From NCBI GenBank assembly GCA_030704615.1, contig CM060731.1, positions 76,426,756 through 76,490,755 of the forward strand: 64,000 nt of DNA. Direction: 5' to 3'. Positions 45,189 through 54,174 of the stretch are shown here, in pieces (within the stretch, counting starts at the first letter, position 1; each line of letters starts with the position of its first letter). The notes under the pieces were generated by a model. That model was not told the DNA's origin. It searched no databases and was given only the letters and a program-made list of their open reading frames with translations. Made by a program: the position numbers and the translations under genes. This DNA is from Takakia lepidozioides. Its lineage: Eukaryota > Streptophyta > Takakiopsida > Takakiales > Takakiaceae.

Positions 45189-46203
45189 CGCTCCAAGCCC
45201 CCAGCATGCTCCAATCCGTATGCAGCTGAAAGGGACGCCCCCTGATAGGTCGTCTCAAGATAGGCGCCGAGGTCAACCTCGCCTTGAGCTCTTGAAAAGC
45301 TCGTTCCTGCTCATCTTCCCACTGCCACTCCTGGTCCACCTTGGTCAGCTTGGTTAGAGCCTTTGCAATGGTACTAAATCCCTTGACAAACCGTCTATAA
45401 TAGTTTGCCAACCCCATGAAAGCTCGAACTCGGCTCACATCCGTGGGGCGTGGAATTTGTGCAATGGCCTCTACCTTAGTCTGCTGTACCCCCAATCCTC
45501 CAGGATATATCATGTGACCCAGATACTCAATCTGGTTGTGGAAAAACTTGCACTTCCCCGGATGCAACTTCAATCCGTGCGCTCTCAAGCGCTCCAATAC
45601 CACCTGAAGGTGTCTCTCATGCTCCTCCATCGTAACACTAAAGATGATGATGTCATCTATGTAGCACCGAGCAAAGTCCACCCCTGCTAGAATCCTATCC
45701 ATGACTCTCTGAAACTCTGCAGGAGCATTCTTAAGCCCAAATGGTAAGAACCGCCACTGATATAGGCAATCCTTGCCGTGCTCATTGATCCCCCAGAATG
45801 CCGTCTTCTGCTTGTCCGCCTCCTTGATTGGCAACTGGTGATATCCGGATCGTAAATCCAAAGTGCTAAAGGCCTTAGCATGCCCGATGGCATCAAAGAT
45901 CTCCTCTGGTGTTGGCATGGCATACTTATCGGACTTGGTCTGACGATTTACAGGCCGGTAATCACCGCACATACGTCTCTCCGTCCAATTGCCATAGACA
46001 TCCTTCTTGGCTGGCATCACTGTGGCTGAAGCATACTCTCCACCAGAGAGCTCCACCAAACCTGCCTCCCAGAGATCTTGAGTCCTCATCTGAATCAAAG
46101 ACCTCTCCATGTCACTGTATCTATAGGGTCTCCGAAAGATTGGCGTGTCAGTGGCCAACTCAATACGGATCTCTTGACCCTTCAGTGCTCCCAAGTCCTT
46201 CAA
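45169..46203 (-). CDS. Reverse transcriptase (nested gypsy)
   Basis: Ty3/gypsy RT. It starts within KDLGALKGQEIRIELATDTP and continues with IFRRPYRYSD, the LRSGYHQLPI block, YQWRFLPFGLKNAPAEFQ, the catalytic YIDD at about residues 181-184, HPGKCKFFHNQIEYLGH and FMGLANYYRRFVKGF. RNase H begins near residue 310 (QLHTDWSMLG), where one extra G in a G run (five against four in the other copy) shifts the frame. There is no own ATG: the frame runs back without a stop 53 codons to the UAG at 46,363, so translation probably enters by readthrough. Confidence 0.95.
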   Translation of the reverse strand: MKDLGALKGQEIRIELATDTPIFRRPYRYSDMERSLIQMRTQDLWEAGLVELSGGEYASATVMPAKKDVYGNWTERRMCGDYRPVNRQTKSDKYAMPTPEEIFDAIGHAKAFSTLDLRSGYHQLPIKEADKQKTAFWGINEHGKDCLYQWRFLPFGLKNAPAEFQRVMDRILAGVDFARCYIDDIIIFSVTMEEHERHLQVVLERLRAHGLKLHPGKCKFFHNQIEYLGHMIYPGGLGVQQTKVEAIAQIPRPTDVSRVRAFMGLANYYRRFVKGFSTIAKALTKLTKVDQEWQWEDEQERAFQELKARLTSAPILRRPIRGRPFQLHTDWSMLGAWSGAHTGG

Positions 46204-46356
46204 ACTGAAGGCAAAGCAATTCCTGTAAGCCCTCAGGAACCGCCGTATACGTCGTCTCTCTCCTCCGGTGACAATGGGTCCAATGTCAGGCTCCCAATTG
46301 TCCTCCGTAACTACAACCTTAAGTCCAGTGGGCTTAGAGGTAGAGGACGCGTCCCG

Positions 46357-46365
46357 TGGTTGCTA
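46357..46365 (-). promoter_or_regulatory. UAG CAA CCA: probable readthrough stop between DNMT and RT
   Basis: In element sense the coding frame reads GCA GCA TAG CAA CCA CGG GAC and continues open into RT. UAG followed by CAR-YYA is the strong leaky-stop context known from tobamovirus replicase genes. The same codon and context occur in the other copy at 56,210-56,218. Confidence 0.8.
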
Positions 46366-48303
46366 TGCTGCAACCTCTTGAGCAGTACTCCCTACCTGCT
46401 CAGTCAATGACAAGGCATCATCCTGCCCCATCATCTCATCCTTGAGGACCTCCTCAACTCGAGAAGAATCCCCAACCTCATCCATCACAGCCGCCTTGGC
46501 TGCCAACTCCCTCTGAACCTCGAGCACCTCCCACGTGTGCCATGGATGCATGCACCCCGTGGTCCTCATATGCTCGCCCCCACTCACTGCCTGTACCGTC
46601 TCGGTAGGCAGAGAGACCATTGAGGGAAGTGTATTCCGCACTCTGCGTTGCTCAGCTAGAGCCAAGCTGATAATCCAGGTCAAGCAATTGAGATCCATTG
46701 CTTGCCCCAACACTTGACGACGTGATGCCTCAGAAAGAGACGACACCGCCGTGGTACCAGTGGTAAAACCCATTGCCCGCTCACGCTCGTCAGCATTAGG
46801 CTCCACTAACTGCTGCAACTGAGCATCCCACAGGAGGCCAGGTCCACTATCCCGGAAAGCATGCGATCCTGGGAAGCTGAGCAGTGTAGGTAATGCTGCT
46901 CGTGGTTGACCCACCTTGTTGACCACTGCCAAAGGCGAACGGTCATCGTGTCTCACACGTTGAGACTGCCTCCCTGTGTCCAGAATGTTATCCACTGTGA
47001 GATGTGCTGGCCGCTGCACCCCATCAAATGCACGCTTGAGCAGTGCGGGTGGCATCATGTTAGTCCACCATAGCCGTGGACGATGAGCCCGTGACCCCAC
47101 TGTAGCTGCATCTAGCAACACTGCTGACCCAAGCCACGACCGGACTTGATGCACACTGGCCATCACCCTGGCCCGAGAATCGCCCATCAGTGGCACATTC
47201 TCCAAGATGTATGCTGGAGATACAGCTTGATGAAGCTGCAAGTGGCGCAAAACCCGCACCATCTCCCAAAACAGACCCGACCTCGAGTCTCGCAATCCAT
47301 TGCCATGCCCGGCTGATGAATGCCCTTGGCAGGGCCAACCTGCCACTACCAGATCAATGGAGCCAACCCGCTCCAAATCCTGCGCCCCCAGCAACGAAAT
47401 GTCTGCTGGCAAGGCCTGCTGATATCCACGAATTGCAGACACCGACAACAACTCAGGGTACCGCTGCACCAACTGAGCAACATGGCGAAGTGAAACGCGT
47501 CGTGCAGTCTCATCCCTCTCCACATACAGGTAACGCCGAACTCGTACACCTGCCTGTAACACAGCAGCCAATCCGGTGCTGATCCCGCCAAACAAGTCCA
47601 GAAGACAAATGCCTTCATCCGGAGACTGCCACACAATAGGTGTGGTGTCCAATGGAGACAATTGAGGTGGTCCTGGTGCAATCCCCACACTCTCCTCCTC
47701 TCCTGACGGTACAAAAGCCTCCACCCAGGCTTGTTGCACCCGTCGATCAGCATCCCGCTGCAAATCCTTGCTCGTGCCCCACAATGGAGTCTGAGCAACC
47801 ATGGTAGGCAACTCCGCCATACCATACATGTCATCCTGCTCTCCCGGAGGTGGTACATCCTCTGAATGAGCATTGCCCTCAAGCAACTCTCTAGGCCAAC
47901 TCACTGCCGCTGTGAATGCTGCTAGTGTCGGCATCTTGCCTCGCTGGGCAACCGCAACTCCTCCTATGAACGTCACAGGGAGCTGCACACGCCGGCCCTC
48001 CCCTGACTGCCATGCAGGCCTATAGGAAGCTGACTCCTCCCAAAAATCCAGGGTGAAGCCCATGGGGTACAACACTGCCCCACCAACCAGGACATCGTAT
48101 GAGACTGCGTCTGTCACAATGGCCTTGGCTCGCATCACTGAGCCATCTGTAGGGTGATCCGGCCGTAGTCTGATAGCCAACTCATGCCGTGTCATGCCCC
48201 GAGCCTGCTCCGATCCTCCCAGAGACGTCTGTATCTGGAAAGGACAAGGCTCCATATCCGCCTCCGTGAGGCCCAAGCCTGCAATAGCAGCTCTGCCCAG
48301 CAT
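46363..48303 (-). CDS. Protease C-terminal part plus DNMT3-like cytosine-5 DNA methyltransferase (nested gypsy)
   Basis: A 646-residue frame. Residues 1-95 finish the retropepsin-like protease (GRAAIAGLGL, SYDVLVGGAVLYPMGF); its DSGA is in the gag frame. Residues about 231-546 are a cytosine-5 methyltransferase with motifs in canonical order: I, LLDLFGGISTG (235-244, SAM binding); II, YVERDETARRV; IV, VVAGWPCQGHS (catalytic C325); VI, YILENVPLMG (E368); VIII, GSRAHRPRLWWTN; IX-X, ERERAMGFT and RRQVLGQAMDLNCLTWIIS. The order and the SRAHRPR-W-TN segment are closer to DNMT3 than to rearranged plant DRM. No ADD or PWWP domain precedes it. Residues about 555-646 are a helical acidic linker ending AQEVAA at the UAG. 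A 4-base deletion at the DSGA site separates this frame from gag. Confidence 0.93.
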   Translation of the reverse strand: MLGRAAIAGLGLTEADMEPCPFQIQTSLGGSEQARGMTRHELAIRLRPDHPTDGSVMRAKAIVTDAVSYDVLVGGAVLYPMGFTLDFWEESASYRPAWQSGEGRRVQLPVTFIGGVAVAQRGKMPTLAAFTAAVSWPRELLEGNAHSEDVPPPGEQDDMYGMAELPTMVAQTPLWGTSKDLQRDADRRVQQAWVEAFVPSGEEESVGIAPGPPQLSPLDTTPIVWQSPDEGICLLDLFGGISTGLAAVLQAGVRVRRYLYVERDETARRVSLRHVAQLVQRYPELLSVSAIRGYQQALPADISLLGAQDLERVGSIDLVVAGWPCQGHSSAGHGNGLRDSRSGLFWEMVRVLRHLQLHQAVSPAYILENVPLMGDSRARVMASVHQVRSWLGSAVLLDAATVGSRAHRPRLWWTNMMPPALLKRAFDGVQRPAHLTVDNILDTGRQSQRVRHDDRSPLAVVNKVGQPRAALPTLLSFPGSHAFRDSGPGLLWDAQLQQLVEPNADERERAMGFTTGTTAVSSLSEASRRQVLGQAMDLNCLTWIISLALAEQRRVRNTLPSMVSLPTETVQAVSGGEHMRTTGCMHPWHTWEVLEVQRELAAKAAVMDEVGDSSRVEEVLKDEMMGQDDALSLTEQVGSTAQEVAA

Positions 48304-50531
48304 CAGTGGGCTCCCGAGTCCAACAAGACTCGCAGTGGCCGGTACCTCTTGCCTGCCGGTCCACTCAAACAGAAAATGCCATCCTGGTTGTCTAACATGA
48401 CAACTCCAGGTGTCACCATGGCGCGCTCAATGGCTGGCCTAGCTGGCAGCTCCATCAACCTGGCAGCTGCAGCTTGCCATGGCGCCGCCGTGGCAGTCTT
48501 GACCCTCAAATCCGAGGATCCCTCCGGCACTACACCTCCCACTATCTCCGCAGAAGATGAAGTAACCTCCCCACTCTCACAGAGTGTAGCTGCCAGCCTG
48601 AACACCTCAGCTGGTCTTACCCCCGGCGTCGCAATCATGGTAGCCGAGAACAATGGAGCCTGGCACACAGATGTGGCCGCTCCTAGCAGCACACTAGCTG
48701 CCGTAGCCTTGGCAACACTAGGTAGTGGTGCTACCCGTGTAGCTCTTCCCAATGGCATAGTGACCTCCGCCTCGGTAACAGTCGGGCGAGAACTAGGTGC
48801 CATGGATGGCGTCGACACTGTCTCCGCCAATGTGAATGACTGAGGAAGCCTAGCCTGACGGCTTGCCTCCCCACGCTGTGGATCCAACTCCACCTCTGCA
48901 CCTCGTGGCTCAGGAACTCGTGCTGCTCCTCGAGTCACGGCTGCAGCAGACTCCACCTGCACTAGTGGTAGTGCTGCTCCACACATGAATCCCATGCCTC
49001 CCATATCTCCTCCCTCAGGAGCAGGAGGTGGACCATCCGGCCTTAGAGCCGGTACCACCTGAGCTGTAGCCATGGCAGCGAGCCTCTGCTCTAGCTGCTG
49101 AAGCCGGTTGGCCATGCCTTGGTCAACACCCTGACCTCCGCGTCCTTGGCCACGTTGAGCTTGCCCTTGGCCTGCACCTCGTGGCTGGCCACCTCGTCCT
49201 CTCTGGGCTGCTCCACCTCGCCCCCGGCCACCATTGTTCCCTTGGAACTGGCCTGGGCGCAACTCAGGATGCAAACTATAACACTGGGCCTCTCGATGCC
49301 CGTGCTTGCCACAATGCCCACACTGCAACTGTGCAGGCTGTGCATGTGCCGACCCTTTGCCTCCCTCTGGGCAATCCTTCTTGACATGGGGTCCTCCACA
49401 TGTCCAGCACACCACATCCGCCCGTTGTTGGCCAGCAAATGAAGGGAGAGACCCCTGCATTTGAGGTCCTCTCTGCCCTTCCCTGAGCTTCACTTGAGCC
49501 CCCTTGTTGCCTTGAGCACGTTGAGGTAGTGGTTGGCTAGGAGCACCACTACCCCGTGGTGTCTCCTTAGCAAATCCCACCATGACCACTCGTTCCTCCA
49601 CCATGTTGAGCTCTATCCGCTCTGCCAGCAAAAACACATTTGCTAAGGTGGGTTGGGCCGCTTGTAGGAGAGTTGCATCCCGCACCCTTCTCCTCAGCTC
49701 CTTGTCCAATATCCCATACCAGAATTGGACTGCCTGAGCTTCCGTAACCCCTTGGGTTACATTTATCAAGCGCCTCATGCGAGTGAAAGCCTCCCTCAAG
49801 CTCTCGGTCGGCTTCCGTTGGAACTCTTGCAAGCTCCGCAACTTCTCTGTCCTCACCCCTTGGTAGTTCCCTCTCAACTCTTCGAAGAACTCCACAACAG
49901 GGTTGAAGGCAGGCACGGGTGCTAGTGCTGGTGCGGTAGTGGCTTGGGTGGACGTCGTAGCTACTGTACCACCAGTCCCACTGCTGCTTGCTGAAGCTGC
50001 CGGTGCAGCGGCAGGTGTAGCCACTGCCCTCGTGGCTCTAGTGCCCCTAGTGATGGAGACATAGTCGGGTGACCAGTACATCCTCCACTCCTCGATCTCA
50101 ACCTCATGCCCCCGCCTGAACTCATGGTAATCATCCATAGGCGGCCCCTCAAGGTGCTGAAACAGCCCTTTCCATGCCATGAACGGCGTAAATAGTTGTG
50201 GATTGCGCATTTGCTGCAAATCACACCAACTATCAAACTCTTGGATAAAATCATCCAACTCAATGGTGCCCACCGCCCCAGAGTACCTTCGTGGCCCCTT
50301 GGTAGCTCCATACATCTCCTCCATTGTGTCCCACAATAATGGCAAAGAAACAACTTGCACCGCCGGTATGAGCCCTCCTGATTCACAATCCGAATCAGAA
50401 CCTTCCGTGGAAGACACAGGAGGTGAAGGTGGCCTAAACCGCACACCTCGTCTCGTGTACCCACTAGTATCGCTAGTGCTCGAACCGGCACTGTCCCCAG
50501 CAACTAGTGGCACCTCCGTGTTGACACTCAA
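48303..50531 (-). CDS. Gag with two zinc knuckles and start of aspartic protease (nested gypsy)
   Basis: A 742-residue frame. After a Ser/Gly-rich N-terminus come GTIELDDFIQEFDSWCDL and a Retrotrans_gag-type helical region (EFQRKPTESLREAFTRM, VQFWYGILDKELRRRV, NVFLLAERIELNM). Two knuckles follow, CWTCGGPHVKKDC (C-x2-C-x3-H-x4-C) and CGHCGKHGHREAQC (C-x2-C-x4-H-x4-C), then a Gly/Arg/Gln-rich RGG-like segment, and finally YRPLRVLLDSGAH, the catalytic Asp-Ser-Gly of the protease. The frame stops there because of a 4-base deletion relative to the other copy. No in-frame ATG exists before about codon 70: the frame opens after a TAG and the first start-like codon is TTG. Initiation is unclear. Confidence 0.9.
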   Translation of the reverse strand: MSVNTEVPLVAGDSAGSSTSDTSGYTRRGVRFRPPSPPVSSTEGSDSDCESGGLIPAVQVVSLPLLWDTMEEMYGATKGPRRYSGAVGTIELDDFIQEFDSWCDLQQMRNPQLFTPFMAWKGLFQHLEGPPMDDYHEFRRGHEVEIEEWRMYWSPDYVSITRGTRATRAVATPAAAPAASASSSGTGGTVATTSTQATTAPALAPVPAFNPVVEFFEELRGNYQGVRTEKLRSLQEFQRKPTESLREAFTRMRRLINVTQGVTEAQAVQFWYGILDKELRRRVRDATLLQAAQPTLANVFLLAERIELNMVEERVVMVGFAKETPRGSGAPSQPLPQRAQGNKGAQVKLREGQRGPQMQGSLPSFAGQQRADVVCWTCGGPHVKKDCPEGGKGSAHAQPAQLQCGHCGKHGHREAQCYSLHPELRPGQFQGNNGGRGRGGAAQRGRGGQPRGAGQGQAQRGQGRGGQGVDQGMANRLQQLEQRLAAMATAQVVPALRPDGPPPAPEGGDMGGMGFMCGAALPLVQVESAAAVTRGAARVPEPRGAEVELDPQRGEASRQARLPQSFTLAETVSTPSMAPSSRPTVTEAEVTMPLGRATRVAPLPSVAKATAASVLLGAATSVCQAPLFSATMIATPGVRPAEVFRLAATLCESGEVTSSSAEIVGGVVPEGSSDLRVKTATAAPWQAAAARLMELPARPAIERAMVTPGVVMLDNQDGIFCLSGPAGKRYRPLRVLLDSGAH

Positions 50532-50829
50532 CCGGTCATGAACATGTCCCTAACCCCCTCTCCACAAGGTAACCGGGTAGAGAACCTGTTGCGGATTATG
50601 GTTTGGAATACTAAGTTCCTAACATAGCCTACACCTGAACTTGCATGACCATGGGAATATCATGAAGATACTCCTCAAACCGCCCTCCACGAGCTTCAAA
50701 ATTCGGCCTTCCAGACCACATGCCAGTCCTTAGTCCACCAGTGCCTCCACGAGTCAGCACAGGCCCACACAGCTCACTGGTCACAGCCGTCACAGTCCCA
50801 CAGGCCACTGGGCACAGCCTGTCACAGCC

Positions 50830-52612
50830 CCTCACAGCTCGTCACAGCCTCAAAAGCCTCAGGCACAGCTAGTCACAGCCCGTCACAGCCCGTCACAGCC
50901 CCAAAGGCCTCAGGCGCGGCCTGTCACAGCCCCTCACAGCCCGTCACAGCCCCAAAGGCCACGGGCACGGCCTGTCACAGCCCCTCACAGCCCGTCACAG
51001 CCTCAAAGGCCTCAGGCACGGCCTGTCACAGCCCATCACAGCCCCAAAGGCCTCAGGCACGGCCTGTCACAGCCCCTCACAGCCCGTCACAGCCCCAAAG
51101 GCCTCAGGCGCGGCCTGTCACAGCCCCTCACAGCCCGTCACAGCCCCAAAGGCCATGGGCACGGCCTGTCACAGCCCCTCACAGCCCGTCACAGCCTCAA
51201 AGGCCTCAGGCACGGCCTGTCACAGCCCCTCACAGCCCGTCACAGCCCCAAAGGCCATGGGCACGGCCTGTCACAGCCCCGCACAGCCCGTCACAGCCCG
51301 TCACAGCCTCAAAGGCCTCAGGCACGGCCTGTCACAGCCCCTCTCAGCCCATCACAGCCCCAAAGGCCTCAGGCACGGCCTGTCACAGCCCCTCACAGCC
51401 CGTCACAGCCCCAAAGGCCTCAGGCACGGCCTGTCACAGCCCCTCTCAGCCCGTCACAGCCCCAAAGGCCTCGGGCACGGCCTGTCACAGCCCCTCACAG
51501 CCCGTCACAGCCCCAAAGGCCATGGGCACGGCCTGTCACAGCCCCTCACAGCCCGTCACAGCCGCAAAGGCCTCAGGCACGGCCTGTCACAGCCCCTCAC
51601 AGCCCATCACAGCCCCAAAGGCCATGGGCACAACCTGTCACAGCCCGTCACAGCCCCACAGGCCTCAGGGCACAGCCTGTCACAGCCCCAAAGGCCACTG
51701 GGCACAGCCTGTCACAGCCTGACACAGCCCGTCACAGCCCCACAGGGCATAGGGCACAGCCTGTCACAGCCCATCACAGCCCATCACAGCCTCAAAGGCC
51801 TCAGGCACGGCCTGTCACAGCCCCTCACAGCCCATCACAGCCCCAAAGGCCATGGGCACAGCCTGTCACAGCCCGTCACAGCCCCACAGGCCTCAGGGCA
51901 CAGCCTGTCACAGCCCCGCACAGCCCGTCACAGCCCCAAAAGGCCACTGGGCACAGCCTGTCACAGCCTGACACAGCCCGTCACAGCCCCACAGGGCATG
52001 GGCACAGCCTATCACAGCCTGTCACAGCCCATCACAGCTTGCCACAGCCTGTCACAGCCCGTCACAGCCCGTCACAGCCGCAAAGGCCTCAGGCACGGCC
52101 TGTCACAGCCCCTCACAGCCCATCACAGCCCCAAAGGCCATGGGCACAGCCTGTCACAGCCCGTCACAGCCCCACAGGCCTCAGGGCACAGCCTGTCACA
52201 GCCCCGCACAGCCCGTCACAGCCCCAAAGGCCACTGGGCACAGCCTGTCACAGCCTGACACAGCCCGTCACAGCCCCACAGGGCACAGGGCACAGCCTAT
52301 CACAGCCCATCACAGCCCATCACAGCCTCAAAGGCCTCAGGCACGGCCTGTCACAGCCCTCACAGCCCATCACAGCCCCAAAGGCCATGGGCACAGCCCG
52401 TCACAGCCCCACAGGCCTCAGGGCACAGCCTGTCACAGCCCCGCACAGCCCGTCACAGCCCTAAAAGGCCACTGGGCACAGCCTGTCACAGCCTGACACA
52501 GCCCGTCACAGCCCCACAGGGCACAGGGCACAGCCTGTCACAGCCCATCACAGCCTGTCACAGCTTGCCACAGCCCGTCACAGCTTGCCACAGCCTGTCA
52601 CAGCCCCACACA
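50830..52612 (-). repeat. 1.8-kb GC-rich satellite in the gypsy leader (CACAGCCCGTCACAGCC family)
   Basis: Built from about 10-base TCACAGCCC(C/G) units, grouped into roughly 60-90-base higher-order units with spacers such as aaaggcctcaggcacggcc and aaaggccatgggcac. It lies between the gag start and the 5' LTR of the nested element. Apparent long plus-strand open frames (Pro/Ser/His-rich, for example 51,155-52,258) are by-products of the repeat. Confidence 0.93.
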
Positions 52613-53847
52613 TGGCCGCTCTGGCAGTTTAGCCATTTCTCCAAGGGGTTTAGCCACGCCAAGCTAGGGTTTGTGTCTCTTGGACTCTAGGCTTCTTTCC
52701 ACCGAGCTATGGTGGCTGTGAGGAAATCAGCAAGGTATCCTTGCTCTTTCGGCTCCCACACACCACCATAGTAGCCCTAAGCCATGAGGTGGTTGCCACA
52801 AACCAAGCCTTCTTTCTCACTTAGCCTACCCAAACACGCCACTAAACTCAATGGCAAACAACCAAGCCCTGCTGGTTCCCAGCCCTTGTGAGCACTCATT
52901 CAAGCACTCTCCTTGGCCATAGCATCTGTCTTAGAGCCTCTTCCAGCCCCCTACACCTGCTGCTTCAAGAGTTGCGCTCCCTTCAAGCTTGAAGTTGAAA
53001 CCCCAACTCACATAGGCCCTACAAGTGCTTTTCTTTCACTCCAAGTGGAAACCAGCCCTTCCCTCTTCTTTGCTTGCCCTCCAAGCTTGAAGATGGAAGC
53101 TTCAATGAGCTGAATACATGCTCCACACATACAACCTCTTCACACAAGAGATATCAGCCCCCTATCTTGGCTCCTTGGCTCCTTGATGCTCTCTAAGACA
53201 AGACTAAGCACTCCATAGCCTTTGCCAAGCTCCTGAAACCCTAAGGCTTACATTTCCAGCCACAAGACACTTCTCTTGTGGTGCAAGAGCTCTTCTTCCA
53301 AGCTCTGTAACCCTAGGTGCACATTCCATGGCCTTGCCGCACCTCTTAGCTCCTGTTCCAGCCCTGCTCTCGCCATGACAAGAGCCCTCTCAATACTGAA
53401 GCTCGAGATTGAAACCCAATCTCACCATACTCCACAAAGTGCACTGATTTGCCCCAAGCCAAATCAGCCCTTTCGCTTGGTCTTGCAATCCTTCACACAA
53501 TGACAGCTCGCATTCCCAAGTCCAGTTCTCAGCTTTGCCACCAAAGCCACCATAACCTGCTCTTGACTGGTCCTCTTCCCAATCGTGCTTGCTCATGCAT
53601 GTACACAATCTGAAACCATCAAGGTGCTCTGGAATTACCTACAGTATGGTGCTTTCATCTCTGAAGCTGAAGATCGAATGCCAAGGTTTACCACCTCGTA
53701 ACCCACATCGCCTCCGCTTCTAACAACCAAGAGCTCCACGGTGCTCCTTGCATAACAACTTGGTTTCTCTCATTCTCAAGCAAAAACCACAAGTGCTACA
53801 ACTAACTCGTATCTAGCACTCATAGATACGAGCTCATCTTTCTCGAG
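52613..53847 (-). other. Remaining leader of the nested gypsy element
   Basis: About 1.2 kb of non-coding leader between the satellite and the 5' LTR. It is rich in short direct repeats (cttgaagctt..., aagctcttg). No primer-binding site complementary to a common tRNA end was recognised directly after the LTR (which is followed by CTCGAGAAAGATGAGCTCG). Confidence 0.55.
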
Positions 53848-54174
53848 TGATAAAGAGGAAGAATACAAGCACAAGCTCATGCGAGCTCACAAAGCTGAAG
53901 CATAAACTCATGCATATATAACCTCATCACTCAAATACAAGTCAAGCCAAGTGCACCCCACGCCATGGGGAATCCACACTACGGCGCCATAGCTAGGCGC
54001 GGTGAGGCTCAACTCGAGAAAGATGAGCCTCCCGCGCTTGCCGTGAAGATAACCACTCCAGGGCCTAAATCTGCCTTGACCCCTGGATTAACACTTGGGC
54101 CAATCCCAAATGTCAATATGTAAAAGCTAGCTATTTCCTAGCTAGTTTCACACTAGTGGTAAAATAACTTGACA
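53848..54174 (-). repeat. 5' LTR (327 bp) of the nested gypsy element
   Basis: Same length as the 3' copy, with about two substitutions. It contains the promoter TATA element. The near identity suggests a recent insertion compared with the decayed host copy. Confidence 0.88.
53913..53921 (-). promoter_or_regulatory. TATA box in the 5' LTR
   Basis: In element sense GTTATATATGC lies about 70 bases before the LTR end, preceded by gatgag and followed by a purine/pyrimidine-mixed R-like stretch. Position and sequence suit an LTR promoter. Confidence 0.55.

Larger units (their letters stand above)
42261..54174 (-). mobile_element. Nested Ty3/gypsy retrotransposon with DNMT and PHD finger
   Basis: An 11.9-kb insertion splits the plus-strand copy between gag and protease. 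The host sequence gtct before 42,261 is repeated right after 54,174, a 4-base target duplication, and the outer ends are TGTC...GACA. Two 327-base LTR copies (42,450-42,776 and 53,848-54,174) differ at about two positions. Coding order on the minus strand is gag, protease, cytosine methyltransferase, UAG, RT, RNase H, integrase, PHD finger. RT before integrase is the Ty3/gypsy order. A 188-base block (42,261-42,448 and 42,779-42,966) flanks the left LTR on both sides and is not explained by a simple element. Confidence 0.92.

Noticed and set aside
45160-45190. Frameshift between RT and RNase H as a programmed event
   Set aside because: The nested copy has one extra G in a G run. The other copy reads through in a single frame, so this is an ordinary mutation or sequencing error.
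47190-47582. Plus-strand frame opposite the DNMT
   Set aside because: Antisense shadow of the highly constrained methyltransferase frame.
48290-48310. Programmed frameshift at the protease DSGA site between gag and DNMT
   Set aside because: Both copies lose frame here, but by different deletions (4 bases versus 2 bases) that shift in different directions. A programmed site would be the same in both. The ancestor appears to have had one continuous gag-protease-DNMT frame.
51155-52496. Long open frames encoding Pro/Ser/His-rich repeats (SPSQPVTA-like), up to 367 codons
   Set aside because: They arise from a satellite whose unit length keeps several frames open. They lie antisense within a retrotransposon leader, with no independent gene signals.
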